Assembly: GCF_027594145.1 (NCBI RefSeq)
Contig: NZ_JAQFFK010000001.1
Location: 124,001 to 188,000, forward strand
Length of the DNA stretch: 64,000 nucleotides
Reading direction: 5' to 3'
From: Methanococcoides alaskense
Lineage (GTDB): Archaea > Halobacteriota > Methanosarcinia > Methanosarcinales > Methanosarcinaceae
Shown here piece after piece: positions 36,385 to 45,300 of the stretch (position 1 is its first letter; every line of letters starts with the position of its first letter). The notes below the pieces were generated by a model. It worked only from the letters and a program-made list of their open reading frames with translations. It made no database searches and had not been told where the DNA came from. The position numbers and the translations under genes are program-made.

Positions 36385-37545
36385 TTAGTCGAATTCCGGA
36401 TTTATTATGGTCTCCTTGATCCTTGAACCTGCTTTGATGCTCACTTCAGGCCATATCTTCACATCAGAGTGAATGGTCGCATCATCACGTATTATAACAC
36501 GTGGACCGATAACAGTTCCGTTCTCAAGATTACAATTTTGTCCGACAATGGTATCGTTGTCGATTATGGATCCGGATGCATTTGTGTTGCTTCCAATGGT
36601 CACATCGTTGAATATGTATGAAGATAATATCCTGCAATTGTCCTTAATTACACAATTGGACCCTATCGCAGTGTAAGGTCCGATAAGCACATTGTCTCCG
36701 ATGGTAGTGTTCTCTCCTATGACGATAGGTCCCACAAGTGCGGAATTCGTACCTACGATAACGTTGTTTCCTATCTTCAGGGGCCCTTGTATTCGTGCGT
36801 CCTTTGTATTGAAATTCCCTTCAATGGATGTTCCTGGGAGGGATTCGAGCATCCATCTCTGTGCCTGCCTGTATGCTGTGGAACTTCCTACATCGGTCCA
36901 GTGGCCGCACACCAGCATTCCATTGATCTTCTCTCCTTTGCTCATCAATGCAGGGAACAGGTCCTTTGCAAAATCATATTTTTCATCTTTGGGTATCCAG
37001 TCGAATATTTCCGGAGAACACATGTAGATACCTGTACTCGCAAGATTACTGAATATCTCTCCTGGGCCGGGTTTCTCCAAAAAGCGGTGGATCCTGTTAT
37101 TGACATCCATGTCCGCGATACCAAATTCACGAGGGTCATCGATGGACATAAGTCCGATGGTCACAATGGCATCGTTCATTTCATGCTGGCGGTATATCGT
37201 GCGCAGACTAAGGTCCATTACGTGGTCTCCGCCCACTATCATGAACGGTTCATCTTTAAGGAACTCTTCCGCATTCTTCACTCCACCTGCGGTACCGAGT
37301 CTCTTTTCTTCATATACATATTCGATATGAACTCCGAACAAACGGCCGTCTCCGAGGCTTTCCTCTATCTTTTCTGCCATGTACCCAATGGTAATGACTA
37401 TCTCGGTGAAACCTTCTTTTGCAAGGTGTTCTATCAGATGAACGACAGACGGTTTGTTCAGAATAGGTATGCTTGGTTTAGGTCTCTCGAAGGTAAGGGG
37501 GCGAAGTCGTGTGCCTTCCCCGCCACACATGATACACGCTTTCAT
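36385..37545 (-). CDS. Nucleotide-sugar pyrophosphorylase with left-handed beta-helix
   Basis: A 386-residue sugar-1-phosphate nucleotidyltransferase. The N-terminal Rossmann-like domain has MKACIMCGGEGTRLRPLTFE and KPSIPILNKPSVVHLIEHL, with GGDHVMDLSL as the metal-binding region. The C-terminal third is hexapeptide repeats (IGENTTIGDNVLIGPYTAIG, IIDNDTIVGQNCNLENGTVI). The sugar could be glucose, mannose or N-acetylglucosamine phosphate. The ATG at 37545 begins the conserved motif and has GAGGG close upstream; a TTG at 37593 is less likely. Confidence 0.88.
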   Translation of the reverse strand: MKACIMCGGEGTRLRPLTFERPKPSIPILNKPSVVHLIEHLAKEGFTEIVITIGYMAEKIEESLGDGRLFGVHIEYVYEEKRLGTAGGVKNAEEFLKDEPFMIVGGDHVMDLSLRTIYRQHEMNDAIVTIGLMSIDDPREFGIADMDVNNRIHRFLEKPGPGEIFSNLASTGIYMCSPEIFDWIPKDEKYDFAKDLFPALMSKGEKINGMLVCGHWTDVGSSTAYRQAQRWMLESLPGTSIEGNFNTKDARIQGPLKIGNNVIVGTNSALVGPIVIGENTTIGDNVLIGPYTAIGSNCVIKDNCRILSSYIFNDVTIGSNTNASGSIIDNDTIVGQNCNLENGTVIGPRVIIRDDATIHSDVKIWPEVSIKAGSRIKETIINPEFD

Positions 37546-37607
37546 GCCCTCTAAGATGTTGTTTTTCTTTATTACTGTTGCTATATTGAACAAGAACTCT
37601 GAAAGTT

Positions 37608-37988
37608 TCAGAGCTTTTCAACATCCTTCTTGTCCTTAACAATGATCTCAAGTTCACCTTCGTACTCGTCAAGGACTCCGGCAACATGTGCCATATCGTT
37701 GACTGCCAGTTCCTTGCCTATCTCTTTGGCACCTTTATTGTTCGGAACGAATACAGTGATCATCTCACCTTCGTGTTCGATCTCCAGGATAAGATGGTCC
37801 CCGGAATAGGTCATTCTCTTATTGAGGACAGGTCCTTCAACAAAGACCTTTTCTCCGAGAGTTGTTGAGTCTGACAATGGTTCAATATTGCCGCTCAATT
37901 CTCCGGGGATGTATGTAAAATAAGCTACTGCCAGCGATAGTATTGCCATCGCCAGCAGGATCGCAATTATTTTCTCTTCTTTTTCCAT
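37608..37988 (-). CDS. Membrane-anchored OB-fold protein
   Basis: A 126-residue protein with one N-terminal transmembrane helix (about 7-27, IIAILLAMAILSLAVAYFTY) and an extracytoplasmic OB-fold-like domain (GEKVFVEGPVLNKRMTYSGD, ITVFVPNNKGAKEI, VAGVLDEYEGELEIIVKD). The domain resembles tRNA-anti/NirD-like OB folds, so it may bind nucleic acid or metal outside the cell. Its start is 9 bp after the FKBP gene's stop, implying co-transcription. Confidence 0.75.
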   Translation of the reverse strand: MEKEEKIIAILLAMAILSLAVAYFTYIPGELSGNIEPLSDSTTLGEKVFVEGPVLNKRMTYSGDHLILEIEHEGEMITVFVPNNKGAKEIGKELAVNDMAHVAGVLDEYEGELEIIVKDKKDVEKL

Positions 37989-37997
37989 AGGTAATGT

Positions 37998-38540
37998 TCA
38001 GTCCTGGCCGATGGAGATCAGTGTGATCTTGAAGGTAAGTGTCTCTCCGGCAAGGTGGTGGTTGTAGTCAACATAAACGTTGGTATCATCCATTCTAACA
38101 ATGGTGACCTGGCCATACTGTGTGAAGAGTGGCATACCGACCTCTGGCTCGATTCCCATTTCTTTAAGCTGGGTTCTTGGGACTGGCTGAACAAGTTCCT
38201 CATCGTATTCTCCGTAGGCCTCTGCTGCTGGGATGGTGACCGTCTTTTCTTCACCGACCGTCATGCCGACAACGCCTGCATCGAACCCGGCGATCATCTG
38301 TCCTGCACCGACCGTGAACTCAAGTGGTTCGTATCCTCTTGCAGGGTTGTGTTGTCCTGCTTCCTTTGCGACATCTTCAAGGGATGTATCAAAGATAGTT
38401 CCGTCTTCAAGCTGACCGATGTAATTGACCGATATTAGATCTCCTTCTTGTACCATGGTATTTTCCTGATCCCCGTTGCTTGCACACCCGCTCACAAGGA
38501 GCATGCCTGTAATTATTAGGAATAATAGTGCTTTTCTCAT
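37998..38540 (-). CDS. FKBP-type peptidyl-prolyl isomerase lipoprotein
   Basis: A 180-residue SlyD-like FKBP. The N-terminal signal has a lipobox LLVSGCAS, so it should be lipid-anchored outside the membrane. FKBP elements follow: DLISVNYIGQLEDGTIFDTS, FTVGAGQMIAGFDAGVVGMT and GEEKTVTIPAAEAYGEYDEE. An insert-in-flap domain (PVPRTQLKEMGIEPEVG) follows, as in chaperone-type archaeal FKBPs. The ATG at 38540 is preferred over a TTG at 38549. Its likely job is folding exported proteins. Confidence 0.9.
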   Translation of the reverse strand: MRKALLFLIITGMLLVSGCASNGDQENTMVQEGDLISVNYIGQLEDGTIFDTSLEDVAKEAGQHNPARGYEPLEFTVGAGQMIAGFDAGVVGMTVGEEKTVTIPAAEAYGEYDEELVQPVPRTQLKEMGIEPEVGMPLFTQYGQVTIVRMDDTNVYVDYNHHLAGETLTFKITLISIGQD

Positions 38541-38667
38541 TGGAATCAACAGTTCTAATCTTATTATATGTGATAAGCGTTTTGATTACTGTGAATATTT
38601 AAAAAACGCTATCTTGAGGCGCTTTCATAATTGTGCTGCAACATGTTTATATGCTGACGCATACATG

Positions 38668-38685
38668 TGTAGCATATAGGCTACA
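38668..38685. promoter_or_regulatory. Inverted repeat in the promoter of the small envelope-protein cluster
   Basis: TGTAGC (38668-38673) and GCTACA (38680-38685) are perfect arms with a 6-nt AT spacer. A TATA-like TTTATATG lies at 38646-38653, placing the predicted start of transcription inside the repeat, where a repressor would block it. The last gene of the cluster (39907) encodes an ArsR-like regulator that could bind here; this is inferred. Confidence 0.4.
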
Positions 38686-38728
38686 TATATGGCATGTGCC
38701 TTACATACATATTATGAAGGTGAAAAAT

Positions 38729-39232
38729 ATGAGTAAAACAACAACAATGCTTTTGATAGGCGCTCTATTTGTTGTAGGCGCTGGAATGCTTGCCACAGCA
38801 GGTGAAGCCCAGGCTGCTTATGGATATGGCGGATGTCCTGGTTACGGAGGTGGGTATGGAGCAACTTACTATGGCGAGAGTCAGACCGTCGATTACCCTG
38901 AGGTAGTGGTAACTGGTGTGGATAATGCACTGAATATTGCAAAGGCCGACATATATCCTGATGTGAAAGAAGAGAATATCTATGCAATGGGCAGATGGTG
39001 GGTCGTACAGTATGTCGATGATGAAGGCATTATTGCCCTGAGCTATATCGATACATTCACCGGAGATGTTGTCGATCTTACCGACCAGTCTTACACTTAT
39101 GCTCCAAGGGGATATGGCAGGATGCATGGTTATGGGCAGGGTATGATGAATGGTTACGGACCTGGCTATGGCATGATGAATGGCTATGGGCAAGGGTATG
39201 GAATGGGTAACGGTGGAATGTACCGTTACTAA
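38729..39232 (+). CDS. Secreted Gly/Tyr/Met-rich protein, unrecognised
   Basis: A 167-residue exported protein. MSKTTTMLLIGALFVVGAGM begins a signal peptide with cleavage near AQA-AYG. The middle (about 55-110) is a PepSY-like fold segment (NALNIAKADIYPDVKEENIY, WWVVQYVDDEGIIALSYIDT). Both ends of the mature protein are Gly/Tyr/Met-rich (GYGPGYGMMNGYGQGYGMG), which might bind copper or another soft metal. The ATG at 38729 follows AAGGTGA. It is the first of four genes in one direction. Confidence 0.72.
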   Translation: MSKTTTMLLIGALFVVGAGMLATAGEAQAAYGYGGCPGYGGGYGATYYGESQTVDYPEVVVTGVDNALNIAKADIYPDVKEENIYAMGRWWVVQYVDDEGIIALSYIDTFTGDVVDLTDQSYTYAPRGYGRMHGYGQGMMNGYGPGYGMMNGYGQGYGMGNGGMYRY

Positions 39233-39370
39233 TAATTTTTCTATATAATCGAATTATGTGGGTTTCCTGTCCTTTATTGATCAGTACCACCACAACCACC
39301 TTTGGCAGGAAACCTGCTGATATCATTTTGTCTTTACCGATATCTGTACTTTAAAATGGAGCTGAGAAAT

Positions 39371-39628
39371 ATGATGGGATATGGTATTTATGGGGGATAT
39401 GGTGGCATAGGAGGTTTTGGTATGATATTCATGTTAATTCTGTTTGCAATTATTATTTGGTTCGTGATGTCTCTCTTCAGGAATGGGTCCGCATCGTTCT
39501 GCAACAATGGAAATGGTATGCATAATGATGGTGTAAATAACAACGAAGATCTCCGTCTCTCGAAGATCGAACAGCAGGTTGAGAGCAATCGTGAAACTCT
39601 GGGCAAGATCTTGAAGAAGCTGGAGTAA
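39371..39628 (+). CDS. Small membrane protein with Gly-rich N-terminus and coiled coil
   Basis: An 85-residue protein: MMGYGIYGGYGGIGGFG, one transmembrane helix (about 17-38), a Gly/Asn-rich spacer and a C-terminal coiled coil (LRLSKIEQQVESNRETLGKI). The N-terminal GYG pattern echoes the secreted protein before it, suggesting assembly together. Starts further upstream (39302, 39356) are open, but GGAG at 39357 favours 39371. Function unknown. Confidence 0.6.
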   Translation: MMGYGIYGGYGGIGGFGMIFMLILFAIIIWFVMSLFRNGSASFCNNGNGMHNDGVNNNEDLRLSKIEQQVESNRETLGKILKKLE

Positions 39629-39665
39629 ACGCTAATATAAAAACAGTTACATTTTACTGATCATC

Positions 39666-39887
39666 ATGATGCACTATTACGATACTTTCAATAATTCCTA
39701 TGTTTTCGGTTTCCTTCTGGAGATCATCCTCATACTTGTGGTTGTAGGTGCAGCTATCGTTTTCCTTAGCCGCTCAGGGTTAGTGGGCTCACAGAACAGC
39801 AATGAAAGGCTTGTGAGCATGGAAAAGGATGTTGCTGACATCAAGAAGACCGTAGAGGAGATCAGGGATAAACTGGAAGAGATCTAA
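39666..39887 (+). CDS. Small membrane protein with coiled coil
   Basis: A 73-residue protein with one transmembrane helix (about 13-35, FGFLLEIILILVVVGAAIVF) and a C-terminal coiled coil (RLVSMEKDVADIKKTVEEIR). Its plan is the same as the preceding gene's, so the two could pair through their coils. It is 37 bp after that gene and 19 bp before the ArsR-like regulator. Confidence 0.62.
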   Translation: MMHYYDTFNNSYVFGFLLEIILILVVVGAAIVFLSRSGLVGSQNSNERLVSMEKDVADIKKTVEEIRDKLEEI

Positions 39888-39906
39888 AACAGTACCCGGT
39901 CAAATT

Positions 39907-40200
39907 ATGGAACGGACAATGCAGCAGGTGGTGTCAATAGGGGAGGCTATTTCCCATCCATTGCGCCTTAAGCTATTGTGTATGCTTTCTGAGCGTGAAT
40001 GGTATATCTATGAGCTTGCCAAAGAACTGGGCGTTTCGCGTCAGGTTCTCTATCTTCACTTGAAACGTCTTGAAAAAGCCGGTTTTGTTGAAAGTGATCT
40101 TCGACTTGAGGCTGATGATATGAGGGCAAAGAAGTTCTTCAGGTTGAAAGAGTTCAATGTTTCATTGGGTATCAATGACCTAAGGCCATTCTTCGAATGA
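39907..40200 (+). CDS. ArsR-family transcriptional regulator
   Basis: A 97-residue winged-helix protein: SIGEAISHPLRLKLLCMLSE, recognition helix region LAKELGVSRQVLYLHLKRLE, then KAGFVESDLRLEADDMRAKK and FFRLKEFNV. No CxxC metal site is seen, so a different signal is sensed. It ends a tight run of small envelope-protein genes and is a candidate for autoregulation through the repeat at 38668 or the palindrome at 40289. Confidence 0.82.
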   Translation: MERTMQQVVSIGEAISHPLRLKLLCMLSEREWYIYELAKELGVSRQVLYLHLKRLEKAGFVESDLRLEADDMRAKKFFRLKEFNVSLGINDLRPFFE

Positions 40201-40281
40201 GCTTTCTAAGAGCGCTGTAACTGGATATTTTTCTCAGATAGCTTTCTTTAATTCTTTCTCTTTTCTTTTTTTTAAAAAACT

Positions 40282-40315
40282 TCTAATTCGATTGCGCAAT
40301 CGTTACCAAATTAGA
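40282..40315. promoter_or_regulatory. Nested palindrome upstream of the CobN-like system
   Basis: A perfect 14-bp palindrome CGATTGCGCAATCG (40289-40302) sits inside outer arms TCTAATT (40282-40288) and AATTAGA (40309-40315). It lies in the 351-bp gap between the ArsR-like gene and the DUF2162 gene. The T-run is on the wrong side for a plus-strand terminator, so an operator is more likely. The rest of the gap (40316-40551) is AT-rich with TATA-like sequences and a GGGTGG ribosome-binding site at about 40540. Confidence 0.45.
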
Positions 40316-40551
40316 TTACATGTGTATTATTTTGGCAGTGTTATATACACAGTTATAGTTACATATATAATCTAAATACACGTCCTTATATGTCATAACA
40401 AATTTACTTGTTACAATTCAGATGGGTTGCATTAAATTATGCATATAACTTCAAAATTTAGATATTAACTATAAGCAAAAAAGGTGATATATGTGGTCAT
40501 AAATGAATACATTTCAGCATTTAGCTCGCCATGCCTAATGGGTGGTACTAA

Positions 40552-41226
40552 ATGAACATGGTAATTCTCACAGTCGTAGGTATCCTAATGGCTATCTTGC
40601 TCTTTGGTGTAAAAACCGGGATTGGTTGTGGTTTCTCTAACCGTAGTCTGAAAAGCATTCTTCTATTGGCTTCCAGTTATCTTATTTTGTCCATCGTTCT
40701 GGGTAGTCTGATAGGATATGTGGACCAGTCGAACCTTGATGTTATTACGAGCATGGGTATGTCTCTCCACGTCCTGGTTGCATTGTTACTGATCGGGGCA
40801 GGCATCTATACGCAGAAACAATGGAATTGCGGGTGTGATGTTTCCCATCGGACATTCCTTGTTATCTCGCTCCCCTGTCCTGTTTGCCTGACAGCATTGT
40901 TCATATCCTGTATGCTGCTGGCATCATACATCGATAGGAGTGGCACTCTGATAGGGTTGCTTGTGGGTGTCGTTTTTTTCATTTCTGTCGTGTCAACATC
41001 ACTGCTTTGCAAGAAACTTGGCAAGACCCCTGAAACTCTCGGTAACATCATGATGATACTTGGTATCTACTATCTAATGGGTGCCATTATTGTTCCTGCT
41101 TACATCAAAACTAAACAGATGAACATACCTCAATATACTGCACCACCTATGGATATTCTTCCCTTTGTGGTATTCGCGGTCTTCATTGCCGGGGGATTTG
41201 TTCTTAATAATATACGGAGTAATTGA
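40552..41226 (+). CDS. DUF2162 membrane protein, putative transporter
   Basis: A 224-residue membrane protein with about seven helices. It has conserved cysteines: GIGCGF near 26, WNCGCDVSHRTF near 92, and PCPVCLTALFISC near 108, a set that could bind a metal or a disulfide. It belongs to the uncharacterised DUF2162 family of methanogens. Its stop overlaps the ExbB-like gene start by 4 bp, and DUF2149 and the CobN-like chelatase follow, so it is probably the membrane permease or partner of that system. Confidence 0.78.
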   Translation: MNMVILTVVGILMAILLFGVKTGIGCGFSNRSLKSILLLASSYLILSIVLGSLIGYVDQSNLDVITSMGMSLHVLVALLLIGAGIYTQKQWNCGCDVSHRTFLVISLPCPVCLTALFISCMLLASYIDRSGTLIGLLVGVVFFISVVSTSLLCKKLGKTPETLGNIMMILGIYYLMGAIIVPAYIKTKQMNIPQYTAPPMDILPFVVFAVFIAGGFVLNNIRSN

Positions 41227-41852
41227 AAATGGCTATTGATTCATTTTTGTTCCAGCTGATGTACACTGCATCAGCTGCGTTGTTATATCCAGTGGTCATA
41301 CTGCTGCTGTTAGCAGTCGCAGCATCTCTTGGATTGATCGGTGAGTTCATTTCGGAATATGCAAAACGTCACCGCAATGTACGGGAACTTGAAAAAGTTG
41401 GTCGAAGTGTGCAGGAAAGCGTGAAAGCCTCTTCGCTTGACAATGCGGCAGAAAAACTGCACAGTCTTGACCAGAACCAATTGGTAACCTCATTTGCAAA
41501 AGATGCTGGTGAATATCTGAAACAGAACTCTATCTCCTCTATTGACTGGCTTTCAGAAGAGTATGAGGTAAGGATGACAAAGCGTCTGGAGCAGACCAAG
41601 ATACTATCCACGGTTGCTCCAATGCTCGGTCTGATGGGCACCCTAATTCCACTGGGTCCTGCGCTCATTGGTCTTGCACAGGGTGATATCCTACAGCTTG
41701 CTAACAACCTGATGATCGCTTTTGCAACAACAGTTCTCGGACTGTTCGCAGGTGTCGTAGGGTATGTCCTGACACTTATCAGAAAGCGGTGGTACTGGCA
41801 GGATATGGCAGATATAGATTATCTTATGGATTCCATGGGGAGTGACCAATGA
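41223..41852 (+). CDS. MotA/TolQ/ExbB-type proton channel protein
   Basis: A 209-residue three-helix channel protein. TM1 is near 10-40, then a cytoplasmic helical region (RHRNVRELEKVGRSVQESVK), then the conserved block TKILSTVAPMLGLMGTLIPL (about 124-143) and LMIAFATTVLGLFAGVVGYV (about 163-182), as in TolQ/ExbB. These proteins form proton channels that power work across the envelope. It overlaps both neighbours by 4 bp. The next gene (DUF2149) takes the ExbD/TolR place in the order. Confidence 0.87.
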   Translation: MKMAIDSFLFQLMYTASAALLYPVVILLLLAVAASLGLIGEFISEYAKRHRNVRELEKVGRSVQESVKASSLDNAAEKLHSLDQNQLVTSFAKDAGEYLKQNSISSIDWLSEEYEVRMTKRLEQTKILSTVAPMLGLMGTLIPLGPALIGLAQGDILQLANNLMIAFATTVLGLFAGVVGYVLTLIRKRWYWQDMADIDYLMDSMGSDQ

Positions 41853-42208
41853 GGAGAAAACGCTATCATAGGCCCGGCATCCTCTATGAGGAAGATGACC
41901 AGAACCCTCTGACAGGGGTTGCGAATCTATTCGATATTGCCATGGTGTTCTCAGTAGCACTTATGATAGCTCTTGTCATGTCTTTCCAGCTTCCTGAGCT
42001 TCTAAGTCCTACGGCAGATATAACCATTGTTAAAAATCCGGGTCAGCCCGATATGAAGATCATTGTCAAGGAAGGTCAGAATATAGAAGTACTGAATATG
42101 ACCGATCAGATCGGCGGTGGTACCGGTGAGGCTCTTGGTACTGCTTATCAGCTGGGTGATGGAAGGGTCGTCTATGTTCCGGATTCAGGTAATGAGACCG
42201 GCTCATGA
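41849..42208 (+). CDS. DUF2149 protein, candidate ExbD/TolR-like partner
   Basis: A 119-residue protein with one N-terminal transmembrane helix (about 25-48, NLFDIAMVFSVALMIALVMS) and an extracytoplasmic domain of about 70 residues (DMKIIVKEGQNIEVLNMTDQ). The aspartate at the start of the helix (LFDIAMV) sits where ExbD/TolR has its proton-carrying Asp. With the ExbB-like gene directly before it, this suggests an archaeal two-protein channel. The DUF2149 assignment is by recall of the family; the ExbD analogy is inference. Confidence 0.75.
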   Translation: MRRKRYHRPGILYEEDDQNPLTGVANLFDIAMVFSVALMIALVMSFQLPELLSPTADITIVKNPGQPDMKIIVKEGQNIEVLNMTDQIGGGTGEALGTAYQLGDGRVVYVPDSGNETGS

Positions 42209-42315
42209 TCCATTTTTGGTCTTTATTGGCTCTTTATGATGTGAAATCGAATTTGAACATTATTAGAAAAAATTTGAATTAAGAAGTGAATTGAATGTGG
42301 TAAAATTAGTAGTTT

Positions 42316-42358
42316 GAAACATCCCGATAAGCCGCCAAGCAAATTTCCGGGATGTTTC
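42316..42358 (+). promoter_or_regulatory. Leader hairpin of the CobN-like gene
   Basis: Perfect 11-bp arms GAAACATCCCG (42316-42326) and CGGGATGTTTC (42348-42358) enclose a 21-nt loop. The hairpin lies 24 nt before the ATG at 42382 and its GGGTGG ribosome-binding site, and there is no T-run. It could regulate translation or mRNA stability, or partially terminate transcription between DUF2149 and the chelatase. It does not resemble the cobalamin riboswitch. Confidence 0.5.
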
Positions 42359-42381
42359 AGGCACATTATCGGGTGGATAAT

Positions 42382-45300
42382 ATGCAAAATATAAAACATC
42401 AATTATTACTATTAAGTGTTTTGATTTTACTGGCTCTTTCTCCAGTGGTATCGGCAGATGAGAACCAAACGAATGTAATGTTTGTGCTGGGCACGGATGT
42501 GAATGAAGCTTCGCTAATAACTATGTCTTCGCACCCCAACATCACATCCAACCTGACCGTAACGATCTTCAACAGTACTGAAACCGTTCCGGCAGGATTC
42601 AATTTCTCGAATTATTCGGTCATATTCCTCGAATCACAGTCAGAGGGTGCTGTTAACGACTGGCAGGCGAACTTAACATCTAACCTGACCATCGCCAAAG
42701 ACAATGGCTGTAGCGTGATAGGATATAACCTTTCATCCAATATCACCTTGCCAAACGTTGACCTGTATACAAATGACTACACTGATGTCGAACGGTACTG
42801 GATACAGGGCGGTGACACCAACATGGAATCCATGCTCAAGTTCATGGGGCAGGAGTTCTGCAATGCATGGGCGAACGAGACCATTCCAGAACCTGTTATT
42901 CTGCAGTCCAAACAAAAGATCACCTATATTATCAACTCTGATACCAGCAGGTATTATCTTTCTCAGGTCCTGTCAGAGAGAAGTGTGATCACAGACAATT
43001 TCAATGTTACTGTGATGAGTGGTACTGAAGCTGCTAACCTCAGCGATGTTTCTGACCAGGACGTTATCATGCTCTACATGATAGGTGCCAACGAACTTCC
43101 CGAGTTCAAGGACGAGCTTCTCGCTGCAAAAGCCAGTGGCTCACAGATCGGACTTTTTGGTATGAGCGATGTCTATGGAATAGGAACCATCGATATGGAG
43201 AATGCGCCACATAGCGCAATGAAGGATTACCTCTATAACAGTGGATACACGAATATGGAGAACTGGGTCCGCTGTATCGGAGCGACCCTCGAGGATGTGT
43301 ACGTTGAATACTCGGCTCCAGCCGCACCATCGATCCCTGACCATGGTATTTATCACCCTGGTGCATTCCCTAGGGTATTCGAGAACAGTACCGAATATCT
43401 TGAGTGGTATGTGAGCAATGGGTACAATGCATCTGCACCAACTATTGGAGTGATCGCAAGTTACAATATCGAGAAAACAACCCTTCTTCATACCACCGAT
43501 GATGCAATAATCAACAATCTGGAATCAAAAGGATATAATGTTATTTTCTCAACATACAAAGTATGCACCAATGATGTTGACTATTTCACACAGAATGGAA
43601 CTGTACTGGTAGATTCCATCATCTCATTAAAGGGCTTCAGTCTCAATTACGGAGACCAGGAAAAAGGTGTTGAGTATCTCGAGGGGTATGGTGTTCCTGT
43701 AATAAAGGGTGTGCTTGATTATTACCAAGGTCCAGACCAGTTCAATGAAAGTTTACATGGTATGGACCCAAGTTCAATTCCTTCCCATGTCACTCAACCT
43801 GAGATCGATGGGTTGATTGATTTCATATGGGTTGCTGGTAGGGTTACAGATCCAATCTCTCAGCAGAAATACTATGAACCCCAGATGCAACAGTTAGACT
43901 GGATGTGTGACCGTGCGATCTCCTGGGCAGAACTTGGTCATGTTAGCAATGCTAACAAGAAAGTGACTATTATTTACTATAATCATGAGGGTGGCAAGAA
44001 CAACATAGGTGCCAGTTACCTTGATGTTGGATCCAGTTTTACATTACTGCTTGAGCAGATGCGAACAGCAGGTTATGATGTAGGAAATGGCACTATTCCA
44101 AATGGCAGTGAGTTCATCGATAGATTCATCGAGAGCAGGAACGTTGGTTCATGGGCACCAGGTGAACTTGAGAAGGTCGTCAACTCAGGTAATGTCACGC
44201 TGGTTCCAGTGGACGAATATCTCGCATGGTACAACACCCTGCCGCAGTCCGTACAGGATGAGATCGAAGCACGATGGGGCGAAGCACCAGGCAACATTAT
44301 GGTGTACGAGAATAAGTTTGTGATCCCTACCGTACAGCTTGGTAATATCAACTTCATACCACAGCCGACCAGAGGCGACCTGTCAGATGAATCGGTAATG
44401 TACCACGATAAATCATTACCTCCTACTCATCAGTATCTCGCGACATACTTCTGGATCAACAATGTCTATGATGCTGATGCTATGATCCACTTCGGTACTC
44501 ATGGTACTCAAGAATGGTTGCCCGGGAAAGAGGTTGGACTGTGGAAGTATGACTATCCATCCATCATGGTGGCTGATACACCTGTAGTATATCCATACAT
44601 CATGGATAATGTAGGGGAAGGTACTCAGGCTAAACGTCGAGGCAATGCAGTGATCATAGATCACATGATCCCTCCAATAACGGATGCAGAATTATATGGT
44701 GAACTGGCTACTATGCATGATACGATGCATAGTTATGAGGATTCAGCAAGTTCCAATGATACTGCAATGATGGCACTTTATCGAAACAGTACTATCCAAC
44801 TTTACGAAAATCTCTCGATGGAAAATGATCTGAATGTGACGGCTGGTGAACTAAGGGCAATGCCAGAGGTCGATTTTGCGAACTTCGCTTCGGACACTCT
44901 CCACGATTATCTTCATCAACTACAAGGTACGCTCATGCCCCTTGGACTTCACACATTTGGTGTTGCACCACAGGACGAAAAACTCGTCACCATGGTCAAA
45001 TCAATGCTTCGCAGCGCTTTCATTGATCATATCGTTGATGTAATTCCCCATGTAGGAGATGAGGAGGATTGGACTGATACTGCTGAATCTTATGCAACCG
45101 AGCTTTTGAATGCTACATTGCTCAATGGCACGAACGTTTCAACTGCTCAGTTAAATGTGCTGAACCTCACCGACGCGAACATCACGTCAGATCTGAATCT
45201 GGCACTGAATTATTCCAGTGCTCTGGGGAATACCTCCCGTGAGATCACTCAGACGTTGTATGCTCTCAATGGAGGATATATTGAACCTGGGTCTGGAAAT

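Noticed and set aside
36787-37554. 255-codon plus-strand frame opposite the nucleotide-sugar synthase
   Set aside because: Composition is that of a shadow (Cys/His/Phe-rich), and the minus strand holds the clear pyrophosphorylase.
40494-40539. Tiny leader peptides before DUF2162 (ATG TGG TCA TAA; MNTFQHLARHA)
   Set aside because: Frames of 3 and 11 codons with AAGGTGAT before the first are not enough to claim translation or attenuation.
42316-42358. Cobalamin riboswitch before the CobN-like gene
   Set aside because: The leader is a simple hairpin of 43 nt; the conserved B12-box and multi-stem structure are absent.
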